64,000 bases of DNA from Nautilus pompilius. Taxonomy: Eukaryota > Mollusca > Cephalopoda > Nautilida > Nautilidae. The notes beneath the pieces are model-generated. The model was not told where the DNA came from. It searched no databases and was given only the letters and a program-made list of their open reading frames with translations. Shown piece by piece: positions 49,661 to 61,009 of the stretch. The DNA lies in assembly GCA_018389105.1 (NCBI GenBank), contig JACATO010001431.1:157501-221500 (forward strand), written 5' to 3'. Within the stretch, counting starts at the first letter, position 1, and each line of letters begins with the position of its first letter. A program made the translations under genes and the position numbers.

Positions 49661-52600
49661 CTTTTAAATTTAAGACAACATAAATTCGTGTGGTGATCAG
49701 TTAGTCAGCTGGAATGTGTGGATCCGCGCAAAAAATTTAGAAAATCGACAATAAAATTATTTCGTGATTATTTTTGTTGGGGAAATTGGTCTGGATAACA
49801 AGGATAATAAATCAATACTGTGGCAATTAACGATTCTGAATCCAGGCCTCTTCGCGGCACGTTGGCTTCACGAGAGCGAGGCCAATACGCTCGTGAAGGG
49901 TGGCTGGTATCTAGTCACGGTAGATAACCCGTGGTTAAGTAGAAACAGGTCGCTCTGGCCACACGATGGCGCCACAGGGACCGTGTGTTCTCGTTTAATT
50001 CTTTTCGGAAGGCGATCTTGCTAAATGAAAACTGCCTAAGAGCATTCGTGAAGATGCTACGTGGCAGTAACTTCTAGCAGTGCCTCTACCTGGATAGTTC
50101 TGACAAAATATGTTTTATTTTGTAAATGCATGTAAAATGATACTAAAAAAAAGAAGAGGCTAATGCGAGTATTTTATAAAGTTCTTTCTTTCTTAACAGA
50201 CTCCACGCGGCAACAAGTCGTAGTTTCTTATAAATCAAACACATACAGCTAATTAGTAACGGCAATTCCTTTTACTGTAGGCTGATATTAATTGACTGTG
50301 TACTGTTAAAAGTTTGTTCTATGCATACTGACGACATTTGGGAGCCCTTCATTGCCAGTAAACAGATCGCTGCCTTCCTTAGCAACGAGGCTCTGAAATT
50401 TCTATTGATTGTAGGTTTTGTACAAACAAGTTTGGCTGCTCACTTTGGTTTTAAATCGTCTACAGATTAGCGCCTTCATGGTGCGTCATTCGCCCTTTCC
50501 ACCGATCGAACCATTATCCCATATCCTTTCGGCGTCTACCTCCATCTCGAATGTTGCTGTGCGCATCAATCACGCCTCATTTACATACGCAAATGCGCCA
50601 TTATGGAGGCCCCAGTTTGAGTGTTGGATTGATCGGGGTGATAAAAAGATGTACCCTGCCAAGTTCAAGGGAAAACCCGTTCTTTTATTTCCGATATGCC
50701 GCACCGCCCTACCGAGTCATGCCAATAACACCCCCCCCCCTCCAGTCGTCTTTCGCTCGTCTCTGAACGGTTCCCGCTTCTGGAGACCGATCTACCCACC
50801 CGCTGCAGCCTTTTGTTGCCTCTGGGATCGAAGCCGCGCTGAACTATTAAGACCACCCGCCTCCCGGCTTGTGTGTTTACCAGGCCGTTCGCCGACAATC
50901 TGAAGTAGATTATCCCGTCCTGTCTTTTAATTTCAGCGGGTCGTCGGGTTTAAAAGAGTCGATGGAAGATAAGGGCGAGAAGCCGTGAGCTGGTGGGCGA
51001 TGGTAAATGTTCATAAAGACAGGAACGACGCCTTACATAGAGACTCGCCTCAGTGGAGGCCCAAAGGCTGGCATCTTGCACCGAATCCCGTTCTCCTACA
51101 GTTCTCGGGCTTCCAGAGCCTACAGTTACAAAGGAAGTATGAGAATTACTGGAAAGTAGCTTTATAAACAGAGAAAGCCAATGAAACATTAGAGTAAAAG
51201 AGACAGCCAAGGAACGATTTATCAATACAGCTGTCTGGGTAAACCACTACTTCTCTGAGTAGGATTATATTGACAAGGTTGTGGATATTGTATGTATTCT
51301 GTACAAAATTAAATTATTCTACTATGCAGTGTTTAATATAAAAATAAACATTTCAATTTGACATTTTAAAACTGCATTCTAAAATTAAAAAATAATGTTC
51401 ATTTATCTTGATGCTGGATTTTCTATCTCCCCCACCCAAGGTTTTATCAATAAATATACTTATATCAAGTATTTAATATTTTATGATTGTAATACAAACG
51501 CTTTAAGAATTAATATGTAGCATTTATTCTCTGTTACATATACAGGCAGTTAATCGTATTTTTAATTTAATAATAAAATAACTAATCAAGCATAAAAGAG
51601 ATGATGTTCCAGTGTAGTAACCATAGAACAGGTACATCGATTATATATTGAATAGGTGTTTTCTTGACAATTATGATCGCCAAGACACACGTGAAGTGAT
51701 TCATAACGATTAGAGAATCTTTGACGGCAACAGACTAATTGTAAACCGTACAGGGCCAGGCTTTCAGATTCTGGTCAGCTCGAAGAGAACATCGCATAAC
51801 TGACGTGTTTACAGCAGGTAAATCTGCTTTCAGAACACTCCACATCAACGAAAGGTAACAACTAATGCATCTGGTTCGATCGCCTGCTTTTGAAACAGGT
51901 TTAAGAGGGACTTACTTCTGGGTGTGTAATGACACGCAGGTATATCGTTTGACTACAGACCTTAATTCGTTATTAATCCGTTTGATGTTCAGCTTGTTAC
52001 GCTAGATCAAAATAAAATTGTAAACACAGGGGTGGCGCGGGTGCGATTACCGTCCTGTAACGTAGGAAAGGCTCCAAATATGACGACCAGCTCTTTCAAT
52101 ACTTACCAGAGCGGTCCCAGACGAAAGGTCATCGATGATTCATCTTTCGATGTTAAAAGTGAAGGACAGCAGATGTGATCGGGGTGCCCAGGAAAGACGC
52201 CCTTTTGCTGCCATTTAAGATGAAGTAAAACATTTTCAGTGCGACTGGCGAGAGGAAGGAACGTCCGATTTCAAACTTAATACGACGCTTTATCCTCGAC
52301 TCGGAAAAGTCAATTTATTTTGGCTTACACATTGAAAATAAATTGGCTTTAGAGTAAAACTGAATATTCAGTTCAAAACTATACCCCCCCTTTTCTTTCT
52401 TTGTAGAAAAATTCGTAGAATTTATGGGAACCAGAACTGAGTTTCAATCTGCGAATCACCAAGTTTCATTCTGCGCACAAGAAAAATTTAAATAATTTTT
52501 TTCAAACTGTTGATTTTTTAAAAAAAAATTATCCTCCCCCCACCCTGAAGACTTTCTCATTGTTTCAGTTCAAAGTGCCTTCTTTCCAATTGTTTTGTCT

Positions 52601-55600
52601 CTCAGCCATTCCAGGCTTTGCAGGTGTTGCAATCGATATTCCAAGTTTAAACAACGCCTGCTTCTTTCCGTTCTCACCTGTCCTGCTTGCGGTGAAGCTG
52701 GACATCATAAACCGAAATGGCAGTGTCACGTGTGTAGGATACCTGCCTCGTTTTTTTTTTTTTTTTTGTTACTCTGCCGGGGACGGAGTTTATTGCTTCC
52801 ACCTAATCCTCATCCGCAAAATTGTCTGCATCAAAATTGCTTCTCAAGGTATCCTTTTGAAATAGTCGGAGATGGCACCATACAGGTGAAAATTATTGAC
52901 GTGGACTTCTATACGAACCGTACATCATTAATGAGTCATTTGAGAAAACTCGCTTCTAAATTTTGCCAGCCTAGCTGCGTATTGATCATGAAGATTGTGT
53001 GGGCCCCCCCTTATCTGTTCCATGAATTATTTTCCACGCTGAGGTGATAACCCGGTAAAGGATACTGAACCTCTCGTTGTAAGTTTTCACAGAATCAGAA
53101 CAACTCGCTCGTTATTATTATAACGGCCTACAACTTCTCAGAAAGGCGTCGTCAGGGCTCTGTCATCTCTTGGGCACGGACGGGGACAAAAGCGAGAATA
53201 TGCGAAACTGGCTTTTCTTCCTTGTTCGCATAGTTGTTCTATTGTTTAAGTTAAAATAGAAAAACAATTACGATGTCAATTCGATCTTAGAGACGACTGA
53301 TCCCGAATAATTTAATTATAATGATGAAAACAAACGCTTAATTGTCAGACGTGATCGCATCTTGTGAAATTAAAGCCTAGTTCCCCAAATAACAAATAAG
53401 TGGCTCATTTAAAGTCCTACAGCAGCTGTTTTAAGTTGTTAAAAATTAACTTACTTTGAGTTTAAAATTAAGTAATTTTCTCTTCAAAAGCCTTAGAACG
53501 CAGGAAATGCGGCAAGTGGTAACTGAGATGAAAATCTTTTACTTTTATTCTGGAAACTCAGCTGAAAAGTTTGTCTTTAGAAAAGAACGATCTAATTGAC
53601 AACTTTTGCCTTAAATGTCAAAGCTCAGTGTAATTTTGTAGTAATTAACATCAACAATTCAACTACGAAGATGCACCATTTAGATAATAAAGGCTTTACT
53701 TTAAATTAAATAGCCTGTGTGATTTTCACATCTCGGAGACTTGTGGAGGGCAGTTCTACTGTATATACCGCGTCGACAGAATAAACAAACGACGTGAAGA
53801 AGAAAGGACGTTAGATCATTCTATTGACATTCATTTTTTTTTTTTAGGAAAAAATGCACAACCAACCGTAAGGTTCGTTGGCTGCTCGTACGGCTGGTTG
53901 GTAATTGGACGGTTGTGATCGAAGGGCGAAACATATGACGTCGATTACAACCTCACGTCTGTTCTAAATCAAGGAACAGCTGCGGATACCGCTCTCCGGT
54001 CGGCCTCCCTGCTGGTAAACACGGCGAGAGCCCGACATCGGGAGACAAACGTCGGTCAGTATTCGATCGGAAAATGTCGAACCGAAACGAAAACAAAAAT
54101 CAGCCGCAGAACCGCAGTTCTAAACTGACAACAACAACTAACAAAGTGCTACTGTTTTAACTCGGGATAAAACGTAGTCGGCGATCTAAATCTCAGCTCG
54201 TGTCGCCTTAAATTCGATTTAAAAAACTGAAGTGCATATTGGAAATCAGTCGGGTGGGAAGCGGCCCCGCCATGATAAATAAATGGCTGACTTTATGGTG
54301 CGGCTGTTGCCATCAGTTTGGCTCGGAGCCCGGGCCGCGTAGTCACCTGACAAAAGTTTTATTTTATTACCAACGTAACAATGGCTATAAATCAATATGC
54401 CCTATTTCTACTAGATAATCTTGGAACTTACAGCTTTAAAAGAATATTTATATATATATACGTGGGGAGAAGGGAATTTCAGCACAGAAGGGTATTCACT
54501 CCAGCATTCCTACCGAGAAATATTGAAACGCATTTCGATATCACCAGCGGGGGTTCTATCTGCGTTGACTTGTTTTTTGACGTTTCCATGGCACCAGTCT
54601 TCCAAGTTACCAGTAGACAATGGCGCTTGGAAAGCAGAAAGCTGTTGTCGGCCGATTAAAGCCTGTATTCAGCGCTGCGGATGTGGGGTCAATCATGTGA
54701 AGCAACAGTATTCTGTGCCCGATGACTCACAATCAAAGCGGAATCTAGGTTAGAACCTAGCCTGTAGACCTGCTTCGTGCAGTTTCTACCATCCGCACAA
54801 CGACCACTGTATTCCACCGTTCACACAAAACGATGTTTCGTATCGCCCTACTGTTGTAGAACTCCGTACAATTAGCCGGCTTCACGACAAAGGCTACAGG
54901 AGTAAATGCATCTATACGACAGCCGTAATTAGGCTAAGTGCGCAAATTATTAATTTTTGGACATTGCAAGAAACTGCGCCAGTTCGTAAGACAGAAAACA
55001 GGGGAAGTGTCCTTAAAAATACACAAGGAAATCAACAAACGCAGCGTGCGTTTTCAGACAGAAAACAATTTTCGCATTAATGCATTTTTGTTATCCCTAG
55101 TGGATTTATGAGCGCACTAGAGAGAGAGGGTTCCCCTTTAGATGACTGCCCACGTGTTAATTAAAAATCATGGTTTGTTTTCAACTGCATCGTTGGATCT
55201 CGCCACTCCGGCACACATTTTTCGTATACCTCTCCTCATCAGCAATCAACTGATATCGCAGTCGCTTTTGTTTTAATTGAAAAGCCATCTTGGATGCTAA
55301 AATACTTTATAAAATTTGTTTTTAAAGTTATTGCTGAATACCGTGGAACTCTCAGAGATATGCTTATCGTTGATTGTCAGCGCATTTTCCAAATATTTCG
55401 CAGACAGTTAAGCGGAAAATTTAATGGTTGGTACACGTTACATATATTACTATCTGCTATAGCTGCTGCAGCTGAGCAGAACGCTTGCACCTCGTCGCAC
55501 GTAGCCGTTCAACTTTGACCTGGCTATAATTAGTTCGTAGGAAGCCAGGCAGATTTGGGTAATTAGACATGTGGAATCATTTAAAACGAACGACTCAAAG

Positions 55601-56825
55601 TTTAGCATTATATTCGGGCAACCGAACACGGGTTAGGATCCCAGGCTGGCCGATGTACGAAGCCGTAATTGGGAATTGGTAGCTCCCACGTGACTAGACA
55701 AGATCTGTAGAGTCTGGGAACCACGTGTTGACGGGAAGCTGAACGTTTTATGACAGAATTAAGGCGGAGAGATGATGTACGGCGGTTATAAGACAGGCGA
55801 AAGTAAGCGGAACTCCGATTAATCGCTCGCGATTTTGGTCTGAAATATAAAGCGAAATTAGGGTCCACGTGGTCGCGGTAAGAAAAACCAACTCGTCGCA
55901 TTCCGAACCTGGTTTAATAGTCGATTCCTTCCGGCGAGGATTCGTGCTGAAATCTGCACCAGATTGACGGTTCGTGTTGACTTCCGGTTTAATGACCCGG
56001 CAACAAGAAGAAAGACGGCCTCGTTGCTGCGGCATTCGCCAGGCATTTACCGCCTCCCTTATGCCAACGCCGTCGAGCCCGCGGACAAATCGCCAAAGAC
56101 GGGTGGTGAAGGGTGCTGCGGAGCCATTCCCGGACATATAGTCTCGGGGCGAAGTTGACGTAGAAGAAGGCAACATCTGAGGTAAACCTCCTTTTCCCTG
56201 GCCGATCCGCGTAATCGTTTGTCTCTGTGATAAACCGGCGAATTTAAAACTAAATCAGGTCTCGAAATACCAACGGCATGGATATAATTCCTGTGCAAGC
56301 GTAACACACATACCATAAAATCCTAACAGGCGAATCATTAGAATAAATAACACTCAATGAAAACGACTAGCAATTATGACAAAGTGGATACTTCCAACAA
56401 TCAATACTTCCTGTTGATCATCACGATTTACGGTAACCCGAGAAAGATCTGCACGTTCATTTCACTACGACATCGTACATACTTAGCTTAACAGCCAAGC
56501 CTGTGTAAAGGAGAAAAAAAAATTATATATATACAAATCAAAACGGCTTTGTCACCAAGCATCTTCGGTTTACCGCTCTTACTAAAGTCGCAATCACCGC
56601 TCACTACTATTACCAAGTCTCTACTTCGTACAGCTTTCGGTGACAGATTTCCAATATTCACAGAATTAAGCAAAATTAAATTTCTGTACTTATTTTTCAA
56701 AAAAATATTCTTTTAGCTTTCGCTGAAAGCTACTAACTACGACTTTGTAATCGTGTAGGCTAATCAACATTCGAATAGGCGAAATGGCTCTTCACCAATG
56801 TTTAACAGTTAAATAGCTACTATAG
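49661..56825. other. Seven kilobases without a recognised gene
   Basis: AT-rich sequence alternates with GC-richer blocks (50.4-50.9, 54.0-54.3, 55.6-56.2 kb). Frames up to 161 codons (50418-50903) lack motifs. At 52.6-53.05 kb two frames look mildly protein-like (CPACGEAGHHKPKWQCHVC; VGDGTIQVKIIDVDFYTN) without splice support. An imperfect hairpin with ACCAACC/GGTTGGT arms lies at about 53860-53904. Confidence 0.3.
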
Positions 56826-57815
56826 AACGTCTGTCCGCCATCTCTGTAAAACGTCTGTACACCACCTCTGTAAAACGTCTGTCCGCCATTTCTGTAAAAC
56901 GTCTGTACACCATCTCTGTAAAACGTCTGTCCACCATCTATGTAAAACGTCTGTACACCATCTCTGTAAAATGTCTGTCCGCCACCTCTGTAAAACGTCT
57001 GTACACCATCTCTGTAAAACGTCTGACCGGACCTCTGTAAACGTCTGTACACCATCTCTGTAAAACGTCTGTACACCACCTCTGTAAAACGTCTGTCCGC
57101 CATCTCTGTAAAACGTCTGTACACCATCTCTGTAAAACGTCTGACCGGACCTCTGTAAAACGTCTGTACACCATCTCTGTAAAACGTCTGTACACCATCT
57201 CTGTAAAATGTCTGTCCGCCACCTCTGTAAAACGTCTGTACACCATCTCTGTAAAACGTCTGACCGGACCTCTGTAAAACGTCTGTACACCATCTCTGTA
57301 AAACGTCTGTACACCATCTCTGTAAAACGTCTGTACACCACCTCTGTAAAACGTCTGTCCGCCATCTCTGTAAAACGTCTGACCGGACCTTTGTAAAACG
57401 TCTGTACACCATCTCTGTAAAACGTCTGACCGGACCTCTGTAAAACGTCTGTACACCATCTCTGTAAAACGTCTGTACACCATCTCTGTAAAACGTCTGT
57501 CCACCATCTCTGTAAAACGTCTGACCGGACCTCTGTAAAACGTCTGTACACCATCTCTGTAAAACGTCTGACCGACCTCTGTAAAACGTCTGTACACCAT
57601 CTCTGTAAAATATCTGACCGGAAATCTGTAAAACGTCTGGCCGCCACCTCTGTAAAACGTCTGTACACCATCTCTGTAAAACGTCTGTCCGCCATCTCTG
57701 TAAAACGTCTGTACACCATCTCTGTAAAATATCTGACCGGAAATCTGTAAAACGTCTGGCCGCCACCTCTGTAAAACGTCTGTACACCATCTCTGTAAAA
57801 CGTCTGACCGGACCT
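56826..57815. repeat. Minisatellite of 24-bp units (about 42 copies)
   Basis: The basic unit is TCTGTAAAACGTCTG followed by a variable 8-9 bases: TACACCATC, TACACCACC, TCCGCCATC, TCCACCATC or the 23-bp form ACCGGACC. A few units carry TATCTGACCGGAAA. The mix of 24- and 23-bp units rotates the reading frame, so all three minus-strand frames stay open for long stretches (up to 388 codons of RRFTEMVY-like repeats). Confidence 0.93.
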
Positions 57816-58904
57816 TGCTGATAGAACCATGAAGCAGTTATGGAGTTTCTAAGAGGTCGAAGCAAGGTTTGACCACAGTGGCTGGTGTTGACGGGAGAAT
57901 TTGCAAACCTGTCACGGTAATGTCTGTAATTTATCATTAGTCTGCACTGCCACTTCAATTATGCTATTTCTGTTTACTGCAATCAATTTTCCTACCAAGC
58001 CCTCCTGCCTGCTTCCCCCTTTCTCTCACAATTTGATGACTTAAAATTTCAAACTCCCTTCGTTCTTTTTTTATTTGTATTTTTTTAACTCTGTTATATT
58101 TTAGAAAATTTAATTCACATCTATGGAACTTCGAAAAGGAGCGTAAACGAACTGACTAGTAACATTATGGTATCTGCAGGCGGTTTAATTATCGTGCTAT
58201 AACGTGTGTATATTTCAAAGTTAAAGGTATTGACTCAACTATGTTAATCATGGCTAATAACATTTTCAGCGTTCATTTTTACTGTTTAACCCTCCAAATA
58301 CCACATCAGTCTTCACCTCTCTTATGCCACAAGCTGACCACCCAGCCTAAAAGCAACAGTCAATATCTGTGTTCAGCAAGCAGCGAATTTACTCGGCAAC
58401 TCGTGATGCAAAACGTGAGATTGGAGATTTGTTGCTACAAAGGCTTATATTAAAGAGAAAAGTACTGCATGCTCCAGCCCCTACGGCAAAGCAACGTAGA
58501 TCTAAAGGGTAGTAGTGGGGTGCGCATGCACTTCAGATGATATGCAAAATATTAAATAAAGCGTTTAAAAATAATCTAATTTGTCTTAATAACACCACAT
58601 GATACTTTCAGTTAGAGATATCTTACTGTTAGTTGCTCATCTAGTCCTTTTTGTAATAGTATTTTTACCAAATCTTTCTTTGTACAAAATAACTAAAGAG
58701 AAATACCAAATGGCTTATCGGCGCTTGGTATGGTTGGCGACGTTGTGCAGATGGTGCAATCTCTCTGCCCGCCGATAGAGGACTCATCACCAGCGAGGAA
58801 GGAGAAAAACATGTGACCCAGTCTAACGGTGTCAGCGATAAGATCGTGCTGCTCAGCATCTGAAAACATTATATCGATACATCATGGTCTGCTTAAGGTT
58901 GTAA
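57816..58904. other. No gene recognised
   Basis: AT-rich sequence, no supported frame. Confidence 0.35.
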
Positions 58905-59250
58905 AACAGGATGTTCGACTGAGTAAAACAGTTTTCGATTGCGAAGCCTGAGGGACGAGGTCGAATCCCGGTCGGGAGCTGTTGGAGTTGATATTGTATA
59001 TATATCTGACAGGATTTCTTTCCATTCTATTTAGCAGACGTTCGCGTAGTCTGTTTTTCCAGGGTTTTCCGGTTTCTTCCCACATCTGAAAATAAATCAT
59101 TTCTAGTAAAGTTTTACCGGGTTTACCACCGCCCAAGACACCACCATCCGGATCTGAAAAACTGGCTTGGTCACCAGGGCTGATGCTCCTTACCTGGCTC
59201 ACTACTTTGAGATGTGTGTAGCTATTGAAACGCTGGTCAGAATTCGATAA
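58905..59250 (+). mobile_element. tRNA-derived SINE-like repeat, copy 2
   Basis: The head contains a B-box-like GAGGTCGAATCCCGG at 58957-58971, after a degenerate A-box region. The body has TTTTCCGGTTTCTTCCCACA then TCTGAAAATAA (59065-59095), shared with the copy at 9370-9595. Downstream it includes CTTGGTCACCAGGGCTGATG. Ends are approximate; the tail is AT-rich. Confidence 0.55.
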
Positions 59251-59538
59251 GAAGATCAAAATTTTGTTAAACAATTTTTTTTAAAAATGATCTTTTAGTG
59301 AAATCCAGTAAGCGAAATTTATCTTTAAAGTTTTAAAGCAAAATACAAAACAATATAACCTATAGGGTTATTTAATAATCTGTAGCGGGATTTATATTAT
59401 TTTAAATATCTGCTATTCTATAATGCAGATTTTTCAGTCTATCTGTCTTTTTCAAAAACGTCACGTGTAAATTGTATAAATTGATCAGACATTTTAAAAT
59501 CAAATAATGTACAATTACCGCAAGAATAAAGGTGAATA

Positions 59539-59563
59539 TGAGAGAGAGAGGGGGAGAGAGAGA

Positions 59564-59644
<81 letters not shown>

Positions 59645-59696
59645 AGAAGAGAGAGAGAGAGAGAAGAGAGAGCGCCTTAGTGGCCTAGAGAGAGAG
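59539..59696. repeat. (GA)n microsatellite, left arm of a purine/pyrimidine switch
   Basis: About 155 bp of GA with GATGAAGAAG near the right end. Confidence 0.95.
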
Positions 59697-59753
59697 ATAT
59701 GAGGAGATAGAGCTAGCTCTCGCTGGATATCGATCTCCTCCACTTTCGATTCG

Positions 59754-60041
59754 CTTTCTACGCTCGCTCCTCTCTCCTCAGAGCCTTCGCTCTACTCATA
59801 TTTCTCCGATCTCTCTCTACTCTCGACTCTCTGCTCTCGCTTCGCTTTTCGCTCTCTTCCTCGCTCTCGCGCTTTCGCTGCTCGCTCTCTCTCGCTCTCT
59901 CTGTCTTCTCTCTGATTCTTTCTCGCTCTCTCGCGCCGACTCGCCGCTCGCTCGCTCTCTCGCTCTCTCGCTGTCGCTCTCGGCTTCCTCTCTCGCTCTC
60001 GACTCGCTCCTCTCTCTCCGTCTCTCTCTCTCTCTCTCCCC
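59754..60041. repeat. Degenerate CT/TCGCTC array, right arm
   Basis: Pyrimidine-rich sequence with recurring CTCGCTCTCT and TCGCTTTCGCT segments, ending in a pure CT run. Opposite strand frames (ESERE-like) are artefacts. Confidence 0.85.
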
Positions 60042-60613
60042 TTCCTGTCCGCAGCCGTACACATCTTTAACCAAACACTGTCCTTGAAATGATAATGGTA
60101 TAATGTTTGTTTATCGATTCACTGCTGGTCTGGAGAGTTTATATCTCATATCTATCTCCATATAATTGACTTATCATGTCTATTATCTGTTAAATAGACC
60201 ATCGCCAGTTTGTTCTCTGCTTAAGTTCTCACTCACGTCTAATCTTTTGTCCATGACGATTTACCGTTTGTAAGCGAGTGAGATGTTGTCCGGAGTAGTA
60301 ACTATCTCTATAAGGAAATTTTATGTGCTTTTGATTACATTTTATGAAAATAGTACACTTATTTTAATTTGTTTGCTTATAAAAAGAATAAGCAAATACT
60401 TTGTCAAAATTTATTCCTTTATTTTTTGTTAAATATTCATTGCCAGTCTTAAAAAATCCAAAACTCACCAACTTTGTCAGATTCAGCATTTATTTTCATA
60501 AATAGAAATGTTGAGGAATGGAGTTCGAAACCTTATATCGTGAGGTATTGATTGCAAGTGCAATTCAAGAAATTTGGCATAATTACTTAGTAACACATAT
60601 CAGTATGAAATAA
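60042..60613. other. No gene recognised
   Basis: AT-rich, no supported frame. Confidence 0.35.
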
Positions 60614-61009
60614 AATGTAGAACAAGATTTCGAGTTGTACATAATTAAAGATTCCCATCGCATAGGAATGCTTCAGAAAGGTGCTAGCAAGATGCTAATA
60701 TTACACAGGCAAATGGCTCTTTCCCAGAGGAATGACAGTTTAGATAAAGTTTAAAGACAAACGGTTCGGAAGAGCAGATAATGACCCTGTTGCTACAATA
60801 GTGACTCTTCACGATGTCCGGAAATGCAATGGAGACTTCGTAATATACGACGAGAAACACAAATTTGCTAAAGAAACTGGATGGAAAAAAAAAGAGATGG
60901 AACCAGGCTTACAAACTAATTAACCGATGGTTTGAGTTAGTTCAAAGCAAATCTGTGCAAGAATTTGAGAAAAGTAAATGGAACAAAAAAGGTAAAACGG
61001 GTGTATGAG
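60614..61009 (+). pseudogene. Coding-like tract with two single-base frameshifts
   Basis: Three abutting plus-strand frames read on as if one protein were broken by two +1 indels. The first (60617-60751) includes DSHRIGMLQKGASKMLILHR. The second begins around an extra T in GTTTAAAG (60749-60756) and includes NDPVATIVTLHDVRKCNGDF, then VIYDEKHKFAKETG. The third begins after a nine-A run (60885-60893) and includes RWNQAYKLINRWFELVQSKS, ending at TGA 61007. Composition is protein-like despite AT-rich surroundings. No family was recognised. It could be a decayed mobile-element ORF, a retropseudogene, or an exon with assembly errors. Confidence 0.35.

Noticed and set aside
50418..50903. 161-codon plus-strand frame
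   Set aside because: No recognisable motif. It has proline/arginine-rich GC-driven composition and is overlapped by frames on the other strand.
52595..53047. Possible zinc-binding CPACGEAGHHKPKWQCHVC frame
   Set aside because: The cysteine spacing does not match a zinc-finger family I can name. A competing frame is equally open, and a 16-T run lies in the middle.
56792..57958. 388-codon minus-strand frame of RRFTEMVY repeats as a real repeat protein
   Set aside because: All three frames of that strand are open because the 24-bp unit lacks stops. The flanking non-repeat residues show no motif, and there is no start context or splice support.
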